Assembly: GCA_963748095.1 (NCBI GenBank)
Contig: CAVVIO010000037.1
Location: 1-64,000 of the forward strand
DNA length: 64,000 bases
Direction: 5' to 3'
From: CAVVIO01 sp963748095
Lineage (GTDB): Bacteria; Bacteroidota; Bacteroidia; Bacteroidales; UBA10428
Positions 1-8,947 of the stretch are shown in pieces; position 1 is the first letter of the stretch; each line of letters starts with the position of its first letter. The notes beneath the pieces were generated by a model. The model ran no database searches. It had not been told where the DNA came from and saw only the letters and a program-made list of their open reading frames with translations. Position numbers and translations under genes: made by a program.

Positions 1-1293
1 GAAAAGGGAATATGGAACATATCCCTGAAAGACAAGCATCCGAGAAATAAATTCTTTATCCGGCAGTTAAGGATATTTATTCTTGCCATTCGTGGATTTA
101 ATGAAGATAAAGTACAACTTCGTGCATCGGCACTGACCTATTATTCTTTATTATCTATCGTTCCGATTCTTGCTATGGTATTCGGTATAGCCAAGGGATT
201 TGGTTTTCAGGAAAAACTTGAAACGGAACTGATTACTAATCTTTCCGGGCAGAAGGAAGTACTAAATCAGCTCATTATATTTGTAGAAAGGTATCTTACC
301 CATATCAAAGGTGGATTTATTGCAGGTACCGGTCTGGTTGTCCTTATCTGGTCGGTGATGAAAGTACTGGGAAACATCGAAAGATCATTCAATGATATCT
401 GGCAGATTAAAAAATCACGGGTATTTGTTCGTAAATTCAGCGATTACTTATCATTGGTAGTTGTTGCTCCCATATTGCTTTTCCTATCCAGTAGTGTAAC
501 TGTATTCCTGGTAGAACAGGTACAAAGCAGCGCACAAAAGTTACCCCTGCTGGGTTACCTGGGGCCGATATTAACGCTTCTGGTTTCACTTATTCCTTAT
601 GTACTGATTTGGCTGGTTTTCACCCTGTTGTATATCATTTTGCCAAACACCAAGGTAACTTTCAGGTCAGCCATGATTGGGGGTATAATTGCGGGAACCA
701 TGTTTCAGTTACTGCAATGGGGTTATATTCATTTCCAATCCTTACTTTCAGGATATGGTGCTGTATACGGAGGATTTGCAGCCCTGCCATTATTTCTTAT
801 CTGGTTGCAAACGAGTTGGCTGATTGTATTGTTCGGTGCCGAAGTATCTTTTGCCAACCAAAATGTGGAACATTATGCATTGGAAGTCGAATCGCTCCTT
901 ATAAGCAATGCCTATAAACGAATTCTTTCCCTTGTTATCACCCGTCAGATCATTCATAACTTTATGAACGGAGTGAACCCGATGATTGCTGAAGAACTGG
1001 CTCATAAACTGGATGTTCCGGTAAGACTTGTACGTGAAATAATTTATGAATTACTCGAAGTAGGAATTGTTTCCGAAACCATGACCGGCAATATAAAAGA
1101 AAATGCTTATCAGCCCGCTATAGATAGCAGTGTTCTTACTATTGGTTATGTTCTCGACAAGCTTGATAACAGGGGGGGTGACCAGATTGGGGTAAAATCT
1201 TCACCAGAATTGAAAGAAATTTCAGGTATACTGGAATCATTTAATGAAACATTTAAAAAATCACCAAAAAATAAATTACTGAAAGACATTTAA
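1..1293 (+). CDS. YihY/BrkB family inner-membrane protein (5' end outside window)
   Basis: The reading frame is open from base 1, so the true start lies upstream; the first in-window ATG (175) is internal. Residues before that ATG include the family hallmark RASALTYYSLLSIVPILAM, which marks the first conserved membrane segment of YihY/UPF0761 (formerly called RNase BN) proteins. Several further hydrophobic segments follow (around KGGFIAGTGLVVLIWSVMKV, SLVVVAPILLFLSSSVTVF, LTLLVSLIPYVLIWLVFTLL and GGIIAGTMFQLLQWGYI), with the family motif YGAVYGGFAALPLFLIWL. The hydrophilic C-terminal part (about 130 residues) resembles a winged-helix-like extension (EELAHKLDVPVRLVREIIYELLEVGIV). Molecular function is unsettled in the family; it is not an RNase. 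About 130 bases separate it from the his leader, so it is probably a separate transcript. Confidence 0.85.
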   Translation, partial: EKGIWNISLKDKHPRNKFFIRQLRIFILAIRGFNEDKVQLRASALTYYSLLSIVPILAMVFGIAKGFGFQEKLETELITNLSGQKEVLNQLIIFVERYLTHIKGGFIAGTGLVVLIWSVMKVLGNIERSFNDIWQIKKSRVFVRKFSDYLSLVVVAPILLFLSSSVTVFLVEQVQSSAQKLPLLGYLGPILTLLVSLIPYVLIWLVFTLLYIILPNTKVTFRSAMIGGIIAGTMFQLLQWGYIHFQSLLSGYGAVYGGFAALPLFLIWLQTSWLIVLFGAEVSFANQNVEHYALEVESLLISNAYKRILSLVITRQIIHNFMNGVNPMIAEELAHKLDVPVRLVREIIYELLEVGIVSETMTGNIKENAYQPAIDSSVLTIGYVLDKLDNRGGDQIGVKSSPELKEISGILESFNETFKKSPKNKLLKDI

Positions 1294-1366
1294 CAAATTT
1301 TACGCACCTGATTATTTTTATTGAACTTTCGTTAACCGATAATTATTTATTTATAAATATTCATTC

Positions 1367-1374
1367 TAAATTTG
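1367..1374 (+). promoter_or_regulatory. Possible -7 element of the his operon promoter (TAnnTTTG)
   Basis: TAAATTTG matches the Bacteroidota -7 consensus TAnnTTTG and lies about 50 bases upstream of the his leader peptide. No convincing TTG/TTTG -33 box was found 19-22 bases further upstream, and the region is very AT-rich, so the assignment is tentative. Confidence 0.35.
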
Positions 1375-1422
1375 AATATTTGCAAAAATATTTTTAATAT
1401 TGCATTCATATTTTAATAAGAG

Positions 1423-1464
1423 ATGAATAATTACATTACACATAACCACCATCATCATATATAG
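1423..1464 (+). CDS. hisL: his operon leader peptide (MNNYITHNHHHHI)
   Basis: A 13-codon frame, ATG to TAG, encodes five histidines in its last seven residues. It lies about 100 bases upstream of hisG and immediately before mutually exclusive RNA hairpins ending in an intrinsic terminator. This is the classical layout of a histidine attenuator: when charged His-tRNA is scarce the ribosome stalls on the His codons and an antiterminator should form. A purine-rich stretch (aataagag) just before the ATG can serve as ribosome-binding site. The peptide itself needs no cellular function. The chance of CAC-CAT-CAT-CAT in a short frame exactly here is small; what is not shown by sequence alone is that attenuation operates. 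Confidence 0.85.
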   Translation: MNNYITHNHHHHI

Positions 1465-1542
1465 CTTGCTATAAGAAGATGTGGTATGTGTAAAACAGAA
1501 TATTAATTCCAAGAGGTTTGCAACTACTGCAAACCTTTTTTT
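1438..1542 (+). promoter_or_regulatory. his attenuator: pause hairpin and intrinsic terminator
   Basis: Bases 1438-1453 (ACACATA-A-CCAC-C-ATC) can pair with 1478-1491 (GATGTGGTATGTGT) over 14 base pairs with two single-base bulges, so the His codons themselves form the first arm (1:2 hairpin). The 3:4 terminator is 1514-1522 (AGGTTTGCA) with 1528-1536 (TGCAAACCT), a 5-base loop and a T7 tract; A-T and G-U pairs extend the stem by three. A partial antiterminator is possible between the second arm's tail (TGTAAAAC, 1489-1496) and GTTTGCA of the terminator's first arm. This last pairing is weak by eye and is inference. Confidence 0.75.
1511..1542 (+). terminator. Intrinsic terminator of the his attenuator
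   Basis: A perfect 9-bp stem (AGGTTTGCA / TGCAAACCT), 5-base loop and a run of seven T. It stands between leader peptide and hisG, where an unconditional terminator would silence the operon, so it is best read as conditional. Confidence 0.85.
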
Positions 1543-1560
1543 GTTTACTAAATATAAATT

Positions 1561-2418
1561 ATGGAAATTCTAAAAATAGCAATTCAGAAGTCGGGCAGGT
1601 TAAGTGAAAAATCACTGGAGCTGATAGAGGAGTGTGGGATTAAACTTGTTCAGGGTAAAAGGCGGTTAATATCCTCTTCCCAGAATTTTCCGGTTGAAGT
1701 ACTTTACCTCCGTGACGATGACATTCCGCAATACGTTTATGACGGTGTAGCAGATATTGGCATAGTGGGAGAAAATGAAATGCTGGAAAAAGAAAAAGAT
1801 GTAGAACTGGTCGACCGGCTGGGTTTTGCAAAATGCCGTCTTTCATTAGCAATTCCCCAATCCGAAGATTACAGTGATGTGTCATATTTTAAAGGTAAAA
1901 AGATTGCCACTTCGTATCCGCGGATTCTTAAAAATTATCTGGATAATCATCAGATTGATGCCGAAATTCACGAAATAAGCGGATCGGTGGAAATTGCTCC
2001 CAGTATAGGATTAGCCGATTCAATTTTCGACATTGTAAGTTCTGGCAGCACCCTTATCAGTAACCGCTTAAAGGAAGTGGAAGTTGTCTGTCAGTCAGAA
2101 GCAGTTATCATTGCGTCTCCGGGCCTTTCAGAGTCGAAAAGGAATATACTGAATGATCTTATTTTCAGGATTCATGCTGTACTCCGTTCGAAAAACAATA
2201 AATATATTCTGCTGAATGCGCCAAATGACAAACTGGATAAAATCATTGAGTTGTTACCTGGTATGAGAAGTCCTACAATACTGCCATTGCATGAACCGGG
2301 ATGGAGTTCCTTACATTCGGTAGTCAGCGAAAAAGAATTCTGGGAGGTGATCGGTAAACTGAAAGCCAATGGGGCACAGGGGATTCTGGTCATACCCATT
2401 GAAAAAATGATTGTTTAA
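1561..2418 (+). CDS. hisG: ATP phosphoribosyltransferase HisG, long form
   Basis: First step of histidine synthesis: joins ATP and PRPP to give phosphoribosyl-ATP in the cytoplasm. The 285-residue length fits the long, homohexameric HisG class that carries its own regulatory domain and needs no HisZ. The start LKIAIQKSGRLSEKS is typical of the catalytic domain; the PRPP-binding stretch DIVSSGSTLISN is present near residues 158-170. The last 75 residues (from about SKNNKYILLNAPNDKL to GAQGILVIPIEK) form the ferredoxin-like HisG C-terminal domain, which in this family binds histidine for feedback inhibition. It is the first structural gene after the attenuator and is followed by hisD after 22 bases. 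Confidence 0.97.
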   Translation: MEILKIAIQKSGRLSEKSLELIEECGIKLVQGKRRLISSSQNFPVEVLYLRDDDIPQYVYDGVADIGIVGENEMLEKEKDVELVDRLGFAKCRLSLAIPQSEDYSDVSYFKGKKIATSYPRILKNYLDNHQIDAEIHEISGSVEIAPSIGLADSIFDIVSSGSTLISNRLKEVEVVCQSEAVIIASPGLSESKRNILNDLIFRIHAVLRSKNNKYILLNAPNDKLDKIIELLPGMRSPTILPLHEPGWSSLHSVVSEKEFWEVIGKLKANGAQGILVIPIEKMIV

Positions 2419-2440
2419 AGTGAATAATGAATAACAAATC

Positions 2441-3722
2441 ATGGAAGTATTAAAATTTCCTGATAAAAAAACATGGACCGGTATATTGAAACGTCCGGTA
2501 ATGGAAATAGCCACACTTTATGATACCGTCGAAAAGGTGATGGAAAAAGTGCGATCGGATGGAGATGCTGCTGTTCGGGAGTATACCCGATCGTTCGATA
2601 AAGCAGATATTCAGGAACTTCGTGTTACTGAAAAAGAATATGCCGAAGCAAAACAACTGGTAAGCCCTGAACTGAAAGAAGCCATAGCCCTGGCTGTAAA
2701 AAATATCGAAACTTTTCACCTCAGTCAGCAAACCGGTATCCGTAAAGTTACAACAGCACCCGGAGTTACCTGCTGGCAGAAAAGTGTAGCCATCGATAAA
2801 GTAGGATTATATATTCCCGGTGGTACAGCTCCCTTATTTTCTACGGTACTCATGTTGGCAGTTCCAGCGCGTATTGCAGGTTGCCGCGAAATCATTATGT
2901 GTTCCCCGCCTGCAGAAAGCGGGAAAATTCATCCTGTGATACTATATGCTGCACAACTGGCAGGAGTTACAGCCGTTTTCAAGATTGGAGGGGCACAGGC
3001 TATCGGAGCCATGGCCTATGGCACGGAATCGGTACCCGGAGTGTACAAGATATTTGGCCCCGGCAATCAATATGTGATGGCAGCAAAGCAACTGGCAGCA
3101 AGAGATGTTGTTGCTATTGACATGCCTGCTGGTCCGTCTGAAGTAGCAGTAATGGTTGATGATACAGCGATACCGTCGTTTGTTGCTTCCGATCTTCTCT
3201 CCCAGGCCGAACATGGCGTTGACAGCCAGGTTCTGTTGTTGACTACTTCGGAGAATCTGATTGCCGAAGTAAATGATGAGTTGGATAGGCAGTTAAATGT
3301 ACTTCCCAGGAAGAACATTGCTGAAAAAGCCCTGAAAAACAGTAAGGCAGTTTTACTACATACTGTTGAACGATATGTTGGATATGGTTAACGAATATGC
3401 TCCCGAGCACCTGATCATTTCTGTGGATGGCGCCGAAAAAGTAGCTGACCACGTGATAAATGCAGGATCGGTATTTATTGGTAATTTTACTCCGGAAAGT
3501 GCCGGGGATTATGCATCGGGCACCAATCATACATTACCAACACACGGATTTGCCAAAGCCTACAACGGCGTAAATCTTGATAGTTTTGTACGAAAGATTA
3601 CTTTTCAGCAATTAACAAGTGAAGGGTTACGGAATATCGGACCGGCTGTTGAAATTATGGCACAGGCTGAAGGGTTGCAGGCGCACAGCAATGCTATATC
3701 ATTACGAATGAAAAAGGATTGA
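2441..3722 (+). CDS. hisD: Histidinol dehydrogenase HisD, interrupted by a +1 frameshift
   Basis: Catalyses the last two oxidations, histidinol to histidine, with NAD and a zinc ion. The first frame (2441-3391) carries the fold up to SKAVLLHTVE; the second frame resumes at about 3372 with DMLDMVNEYAPEHLI. Dropping one base near 3371 (GTT GAA c GAT ATG) joins them into HTVEDMLDMVNEYAPEHL and gives 426 residues, the usual family length. Zinc and catalytic motifs are intact on both sides: SQAEHG in the first part, EYAPEHL and GTNHTLPTHG in the second. With every other his gene intact, I think this is a sequence error rather than a dead gene. The internal TTG at 3366 is not a real start. Confidence 0.93.
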
Positions 3723-3771
3723 TCAGCAGATATAATAGTCATGAATAATACCAAAAATTAATAATACCAAA

Positions 3772-4803
3772 ATGTTCAACCTGAATCAACTGGTACGTGA
3801 AAATATAAAAAAATTAAAACCCTATTCATCAGCAAGGGATGAATACTCCGGTGATGCAGCTGTTTTTCTCGATGCAAACGAAAATCCGTTTAATGATCCT
3901 TTCAATCGTTATCCCGATCCGTTGCAGCGGAAACTGAAAGACAAAATTGCACGGATAAAAGGCGCTGAACCCGAACAGCTTTTTCTGGGAAATGGCAGCG
4001 ACGAAGCCATCGACCTGCTGATACGTGTTTTTTGTGAACCCCGGGAAAGTAATATTGTCACCATCGATCCTACTTATGGCATGTACGAGGTTTGTGCAGA
4101 CATAAATAATGTAGCAGTCAGAAAAGTTTTGCTCACTTCCGGATTCCAGCTCGACACTGCTGGATTGTTAAATGCTGCAGATGAGAATTCACGGTTATTG
4201 TTTCTTTGTTCACCAAACAATCCTACATCCAACAGTTTTAAACATGACAATATTCTTACTATTGTGCAAAATTTCAGTGGCATTGTAGTACTTGACGAAG
4301 CCTATATTGATTTTTCAGTTGAAGCATCATTAATTCCGGAGTTGAAAAACTTTCCCAATCTGGTAATCTTACAAACATTCAGCAAGGCCTGGGGATTAGC
4401 AGGGATACGCCTGGGTATGGCTTTTGCCTCGCCGGAAATCATCAGTTTATTAAATAAGATTAAATATCCGTACAATGTGAATTCCATTACCCAGCAAAAA
4501 GCCCTTGAAATGACAGATCAGGAATTTACAAAAAATGACTGGGTAAATGAAATTTTAAAAGGCAGGGAGTATCTTATTAATGAATTGAATAAAATACCTG
4601 TTATTCAGAAAATCTATCCTTCAGATGCCAATTTTCTGCTTGTCAAGGTAACTGATACACGGAATGTATTTAATTACCTGACGGATAATAAAGTTATTGT
4701 ACGCGACAGGTCAAAAATGAATCTGTGTGAAGGATGCCTGCGCTTTACCATTGGCAGCAGGGAAGAAAACAGACGATTGATAAAAGTTCTGAAGGACATG
4801 TAA
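3772..4803 (+). CDS. hisC: Histidinol-phosphate aminotransferase HisC
   Basis: Transfers an amino group from glutamate to imidazole-acetol phosphate, giving histidinol phosphate. The 343-residue protein is a class I/II PLP aminotransferase. The N-terminal FLDANENPFNDP is the usual HisC substrate-arm motif; the PLP lysine sits in TFSKAWGLAGIRLG (near residue 205), with the cofactor-binding aspartate and tyrosine in VLDEAYIDF. Gap to hisD is 49 bases, to hisB 15. Context in a complete his operon separates it from other histidinol-phosphate-like aminotransferases. Confidence 0.96.
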   Translation: MFNLNQLVRENIKKLKPYSSARDEYSGDAAVFLDANENPFNDPFNRYPDPLQRKLKDKIARIKGAEPEQLFLGNGSDEAIDLLIRVFCEPRESNIVTIDPTYGMYEVCADINNVAVRKVLLTSGFQLDTAGLLNAADENSRLLFLCSPNNPTSNSFKHDNILTIVQNFSGIVVLDEAYIDFSVEASLIPELKNFPNLVILQTFSKAWGLAGIRLGMAFASPEIISLLNKIKYPYNVNSITQQKALEMTDQEFTKNDWVNEILKGREYLINELNKIPVIQKIYPSDANFLLVKVTDTRNVFNYLTDNKVIVRDRSKMNLCEGCLRFTIGSREENRRLIKVLKDM

Positions 4804-4818
4804 AACAAAATTTGAACG

Positions 4819-5943
4819 ATGAAGAAAGCTTTATTTATTGACAGAGACGGGACACTGATTGTTGAGCCCCCGGTAGATTTCCAGGTAGATTCGCTGGAAA
4901 AACTGGAATTTATACCTGCTGTCTTTCGCAATATGTATTATATAGGTCACAACCTGGACTTTGAACTGGTAATTGTTAGTAACCAGGATGGGATGGGATC
5001 GGCATCGTATCCTGAAAAACATTTTCAGATAGTACAGGAAAAATTTCTGAAAGCTTTCAAAAATGAAGGTATTTATTTCGACGATATATTAATTGACAGT
5101 TCTTTACCGGAAGAGAATGCCCCAACCAGAAAACCACGAACAGGAATGCTCGAAAGATACATGGCTGGAGATTACGACCTTGAAAATTCTTATGTAATAG
5201 GCGATCGCATTACCGATGTGGAACTGGCAAAAAACCTGGGTGCAAAAGCTATATTTTTTACCAGTGATGATTTTTCCGGGGAATTGAAAAAAAAGGATTT
5301 AACTTCAAGCTGCGTTTTACAAACTGACAGTTGGGACAGGATATATGAATTCCTGGCGGGAAAAGAACGATCGGCAAAGGTGGAACGAAAAACAGCGGAA
5401 ACCGATGTGAAAGTGGAGCTTAAACTCGATGGAACCGGAAAAACGGAAATTTCTACCGGCGTGGGATTTTTTGATCACATGCTTGATCAGATTGCGAGGC
5501 ATTCGGGTTGCGATCTGAAAATCAACACAAAAGGAGATATACAGGTTGATGAACATCACACGATAGAAGATACGGCACTGGCGCTGGGTGAAGCGTTTCG
5601 CCGGGCACTGGGTGATAAAAGGGGAATCGAGCGTTATGGTTTTGCATTACCCATGGATGATTGTATGGCGCGTGTTCTGATTGATTTCGGAGGAAGAAAC
5701 TGGCTGGTGTGGGAAGCGGAATTCAAACGGGAAATGGTAGGTGAAATGCCTACTGAAATGTTTTTTCATTTTTTCAAATCATTCTCGGATGAAGCAAAAT
5801 GTAACCTGAATATCCATGCTGAAGGAAATAATGAACACCATAAGATTGAAGCTATCTTTAAAGCTTTTGCCAGGGCTATAAAAATGGCAATAAAACGCGA
5901 TGTTTTCAATTACGAATTACCATCAACTAAAGGAGTACTATAA
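4819..5943 (+). CDS. hisB: Bifunctional histidinol-phosphatase / imidazoleglycerol-phosphate dehydratase HisB
   Basis: Two steps of the pathway in one protein of 374 residues. Residues 1-170 form a HAD phosphatase: LFIDRDGTLI (nucleophile and acid D8, D10), SNQDGMG and GDRITDVELAKNLGAKA. From about residue 190 the dehydratase follows, with its two metal-binding motifs DEHHTIED and EGNNEHHKIEA. In the E. coli phosphatase domain a loop of one His and three Cys binds zinc; the matching loop here (residues 92-105, IDSSLPEENAPTRKP) has none of the four ligands. I expect that to be a lineage trait, not a defect, since the HAD residues are kept. The gene ends a few bases before purU. Confidence 0.95.
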   Translation: MKKALFIDRDGTLIVEPPVDFQVDSLEKLEFIPAVFRNMYYIGHNLDFELVIVSNQDGMGSASYPEKHFQIVQEKFLKAFKNEGIYFDDILIDSSLPEENAPTRKPRTGMLERYMAGDYDLENSYVIGDRITDVELAKNLGAKAIFFTSDDFSGELKKKDLTSSCVLQTDSWDRIYEFLAGKERSAKVERKTAETDVKVELKLDGTGKTEISTGVGFFDHMLDQIARHSGCDLKINTKGDIQVDEHHTIEDTALALGEAFRRALGDKRGIERYGFALPMDDCMARVLIDFGGRNWLVWEAEFKREMVGEMPTEMFFHFFKSFSDEAKCNLNIHAEGNNEHHKIEAIFKAFARAIKMAIKRDVFNYELPSTKGVL

Positions 5944-5947
5944 TAAT

Positions 5948-6829
5948 ATGCAAAAAAAAGCTTATTCAAACAGCCCCGATACAGCCATTTTGCTGATGCA
6001 CTGTCCCGATCAACAAGGTATTGTAGCAAAAGTTACTGAATTCCTGGACAATAATAACGGGAATATCATTTACCTCGATCAGCATGTCGATCACCAGGAA
6101 AAAGTATTTTTTATGCGTATTGAGTGGGAGATCGAAAAATTTCTGATTCCCAGGGATAAAATAGCCGATTTTTTTGGCACCCAGATTGCTGCAAAGTATG
6201 GAATGACCTGGAGCATTTATTTAAATGACAAAAAACCACGCATGGCTATTTTTGTTTCAAAAATGTCACACTGTCTTTACGATCTTCTTTCGCGGGTGCA
6301 GGCAGGCGAATGGGAAGTGGAAGTTCCGCTTATCATCAGCAATCATCAGGATATGGAACATGTTGCCAGGCAGTTTGATATACCTTTTTATGTTTTCCCG
6401 GTAAATGAGAATAATAAAGATGAGGTGGAGAAGCAAGAGCTGAAATTGCTGGAGGAATTTAAGGTCAATTTTGTGGTGCTGGCCCGGTACATGCAAATTA
6501 TATCATCTGAATTCATAAAATTATATACCAATAAAATTATCAACATCCATCATTCGTTCCTGCCGGCTTTTCCAGGAGCAAAACCCTATCATTCGGCATA
6601 TAAAAGGGGAGTAAAGGTAATTGGTGCAACCAGTCATTATGTGACCTCCGATCTGGATGCCGGGCCGATTATTGAACAATCGGTCACCCGGATAAGTCAC
6701 AAAGACTCTATTAATAAATTGATCAGTAAAGGTAAAGATCTGGAAAAGATCGTTCTTTCAACAGCAGTATTGTTGCATTTACAACGAAGAATTCTGGTTT
6801 ATAATAACAGAACAGTAGTGTTCAGTTAA
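5948..6829 (+). CDS. purU: Formyltetrahydrofolate deformylase PurU
   Basis: Hydrolyses 10-formyl-THF to formate and THF, balancing one-carbon pools. I start it at ATG 5948, just after the hisB stop; a longer frame from 5900 overlaps hisB and adds residues unlike the family. The 293-residue protein has an N-terminal ACT domain (ILLMHCPDQQGIVAKVTEFL) and a formyltransferase-type catalytic domain with INIHHSFLPAFPGAKPYH and SDLDAGPIIEQ, the motifs carrying the family's catalytic Asn, His and Asp. It lies 4 bases after hisB and 10 before hisH, on the same strand, so it is very probably co-transcribed with the his genes. This is not a histidine biosynthetic enzyme; the link is presumably through AICAR and one-carbon metabolism (inference). 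Confidence 0.93.
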   Translation: MQKKAYSNSPDTAILLMHCPDQQGIVAKVTEFLDNNNGNIIYLDQHVDHQEKVFFMRIEWEIEKFLIPRDKIADFFGTQIAAKYGMTWSIYLNDKKPRMAIFVSKMSHCLYDLLSRVQAGEWEVEVPLIISNHQDMEHVARQFDIPFYVFPVNENNKDEVEKQELKLLEEFKVNFVVLARYMQIISSEFIKLYTNKIINIHHSFLPAFPGAKPYHSAYKRGVKVIGATSHYVTSDLDAGPIIEQSVTRISHKDSINKLISKGKDLEKIVLSTAVLLHLQRRILVYNNRTVVFS

Positions 6830-6839
6830 ATTTCAGTAA

Positions 6840-7439
6840 ATGAAAGTAGCTATTATAAAATACAATGCAGGTAATATCATGTCGGTAGACAATGCGTTAC
6901 AACGCATGGGCGTTGAAGCGGAAGTTACAGATAATAAAGAACAGATACTTGCTGCCGATAAAGTGATCTTTCCCGGTGTGGGTGAAGCAAGTACTACCAT
7001 GAATTATCTGAGACAACTACAGCTTGATCAGCTGATCAGGGAACTTAAACAGCCGGTTCTGGGGATATGCCTCGGTTTGCAACTGATGTGCAGGTATTCA
7101 GAAGAAGGGGATACGGAATGCCTGGGGATTTTTGATGAAGTAGTTAAGAAATTCCATCCTATTGAAGGTGAAGAGCATGTTACCAAAGTACCTCATATGG
7201 GATGGAACAGTGTGTATCATCTGAAAGGGAAAATATTTGATTCATCTTTAGAGAATAAGTTTGTTTATTTTGTTCATAGTTATTATGCGGCAACCGGTGA
7301 AGATACTGTTGCAGTGTGTAATTATATTCAACCTTTCAGCGCTGCATTGCAGAAAGATAATTTTTATGCCACCCAGTTTCACCCTGAGAAAAGCGGAAAG
7401 ATCGGTGCACAAATACTTAAAAACTTTATTGAATTATGA
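6840..7439 (+). CDS. hisH: Imidazole glycerol phosphate synthase, glutaminase subunit HisH
   Basis: Releases ammonia from glutamine and channels it to HisF. The class I glutamine amidotransferase triad is visible: nucleophile Cys in LGICLGLQLM (near residue 78) and His/Glu in YATQFHPEKSG near the C-terminus. Length 199 residues is normal. The stop overlaps the hisA start as ATGA, indicating translational coupling. Confidence 0.96.
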   Translation: MKVAIIKYNAGNIMSVDNALQRMGVEAEVTDNKEQILAADKVIFPGVGEASTTMNYLRQLQLDQLIRELKQPVLGICLGLQLMCRYSEEGDTECLGIFDEVVKKFHPIEGEEHVTKVPHMGWNSVYHLKGKIFDSSLENKFVYFVHSYYAATGEDTVAVCNYIQPFSAALQKDNFYATQFHPEKSGKIGAQILKNFIEL

Positions 7440-8167
7440 TCACTGTTATTCCTGCAATAGATATTATAGAAGGTAAGTGTGTACGGCTTACCCGTGGTGA
7501 TTACGACAGGAAAAAGGTATATAATGAGGATCCGCTGGAGGTGGCAAGGATGTTTGAACACCACGGATTGAAGCGGCTACATCTGGTTGATCTTGACGGG
7601 GCGAAAGAAAAACATGTTGTAAACTGGCGGGTGCTGGAGAAGATCGTATCCCATACATCACTGACCATTGACTTTGGAGGGGGAATTAAAACGGATGACG
7701 ATATACGGGTTGTCTTTAATTCGGGTGCTGATATAGCTACTATTGGTAGTGTAGCTGTTACCGAAAAAGATATTTTTCTTTCGTGGCTACAGCGTTATGG
7801 TGCTGAACGTTTGATACTGGGGGCGGATGTAAAAGACAATAAAGTCGCTATATCCGGCTGGCAGGAGGTTACCGATAACGATCTGTTTTCATTTCTTTCC
7901 GGATACGCCAGCCTGGGTGTGAAGAATGTGTTGTGTACCGATATCAGTAAAGACGGCATGCTTGAAGGAACGGCAATAGATCTGTACAGTAAGCTGAGAA
8001 AGGAATTTCCGGATTTATATTTGATCGCCAGTGGAGGTATTACAGGTATTAGTGAATTGGAAAAGCTGGATGAGTCGGGAATAAACGGCGCTGTGATCGG
8101 GAAAGCGATTTATGAAGGATATATTTTATTAAGTGATCTGGAAAAATTTATATTGAAAAATAATTAG
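7436..8167 (+). CDS. hisA: ProFAR isomerase HisA
   Basis: Isomerises ProFAR to PRFAR, an Amadori rearrangement. A (beta-alpha)8 barrel of 243 residues beginning MITVIPAIDIIEGKCVRL, where the Asp is the catalytic base. Phosphate-binding glycine motifs IDFGGGIKTDDD and IASGGITG are in place, as is the second catalytic Asp in LCTDISKDGMLEG. It overlaps hisH by four bases and is followed by hisF after three. Confidence 0.97.
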   Translation: MITVIPAIDIIEGKCVRLTRGDYDRKKVYNEDPLEVARMFEHHGLKRLHLVDLDGAKEKHVVNWRVLEKIVSHTSLTIDFGGGIKTDDDIRVVFNSGADIATIGSVAVTEKDIFLSWLQRYGAERLILGADVKDNKVAISGWQEVTDNDLFSFLSGYASLGVKNVLCTDISKDGMLEGTAIDLYSKLRKEFPDLYLIASGGITGISELEKLDESGINGAVIGKAIYEGYILLSDLEKFILKNN

Positions 8168-8170
8168 GAG

Positions 8171-8926
8171 ATGTTGGCTAAACGTATCATACCATGCCTT
8201 GATGTCAGAGACGGACAAACCGTTAAAGGAGTTAATTTTATAAATATTCGCGAGGTAGGTGATCCGGTTGAACTGGGCGCTTCCTATGCCGATCAGGGGG
8301 CCGACGAACTGGTTTTTCTCGATATCACGGCATCGCACGAAGGAAGAAAAACTTTTGTGGAACTGGTGAAGCGTATTGCCCGGAATGTAGATATTCCGTT
8401 TACGGTTGGTGGCGGTATTGGCGAATTATCAGATATAGAAGCCTTGTTGAGTGCCGGGGCCGATAAGGTATCTATCAATTCGGCTGCCATCAGGAATCCC
8501 GGCTTAATTGATCAGATGGCTTTGAATTTTGGTAGCCAGTTTGTGGTTGTGGCCATTGATGCCAGGGAAGAAAACGGCAAGTGGACAGCATACATCAATG
8601 GGGGACGTATACCTACTGAAAAAGAATTATTTTCGTGGGCGAAAGAAACCGAGGATCGTGGGGCAGGAGAGATTTTATTTACTTCTATGAACCACGATGG
8701 TACAAAAAACGGATTTGCGTATGAGGCTCTGGCGAAGCTTTCAGATAGCCTTTCAATACCGGTAATAGCCTCGGGTGGTGCAGGTAGCATGGAACATTAT
8801 GCTGAAGTATTTACACGGGGGAAAGCGGATGCCGGTCTGGCAGCCAGTATATTTCATTTCAAGGAAATAACCATACCCCAGTTAAAAAAGTATTTGAACG
8901 AACGTAATATACCGGTAAGATTATAA
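8171..8926 (+). CDS. hisF: Imidazole glycerol phosphate synthase, cyclase subunit HisF
   Basis: Uses ammonia from HisH to turn PRFAR into imidazole glycerol phosphate and AICAR. The 251-residue barrel opens with MLAKRIIPCLDVRDGQTVKG, containing catalytic Asp11; the second catalytic Asp is in VVAIDAREENG near residue 130. TVGGGIGEL and IASGGAGS are the phosphate sites. The motif TSMNHDGTKNGF carries Asn where many HisF have Asp, a mild variant. An AGGAG-like site (taggag) precedes the ATG. Confidence 0.97.
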   Translation: MLAKRIIPCLDVRDGQTVKGVNFINIREVGDPVELGASYADQGADELVFLDITASHEGRKTFVELVKRIARNVDIPFTVGGGIGELSDIEALLSAGADKVSINSAAIRNPGLIDQMALNFGSQFVVVAIDAREENGKWTAYINGGRIPTEKELFSWAKETEDRGAGEILFTSMNHDGTKNGFAYEALAKLSDSLSIPVIASGGAGSMEHYAEVFTRGKADAGLAASIFHFKEITIPQLKKYLNERNIPVRL

Positions 8927-8947
8927 TAATTTAACTAATAAGCAATT

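Noticed and set aside
3360..3380. Programmed frameshift in hisD
   Set aside because: No slippery heptamer or stimulatory hairpin at the site, and many unrelated genes in the window show the same +1 defect, so an error is simpler.
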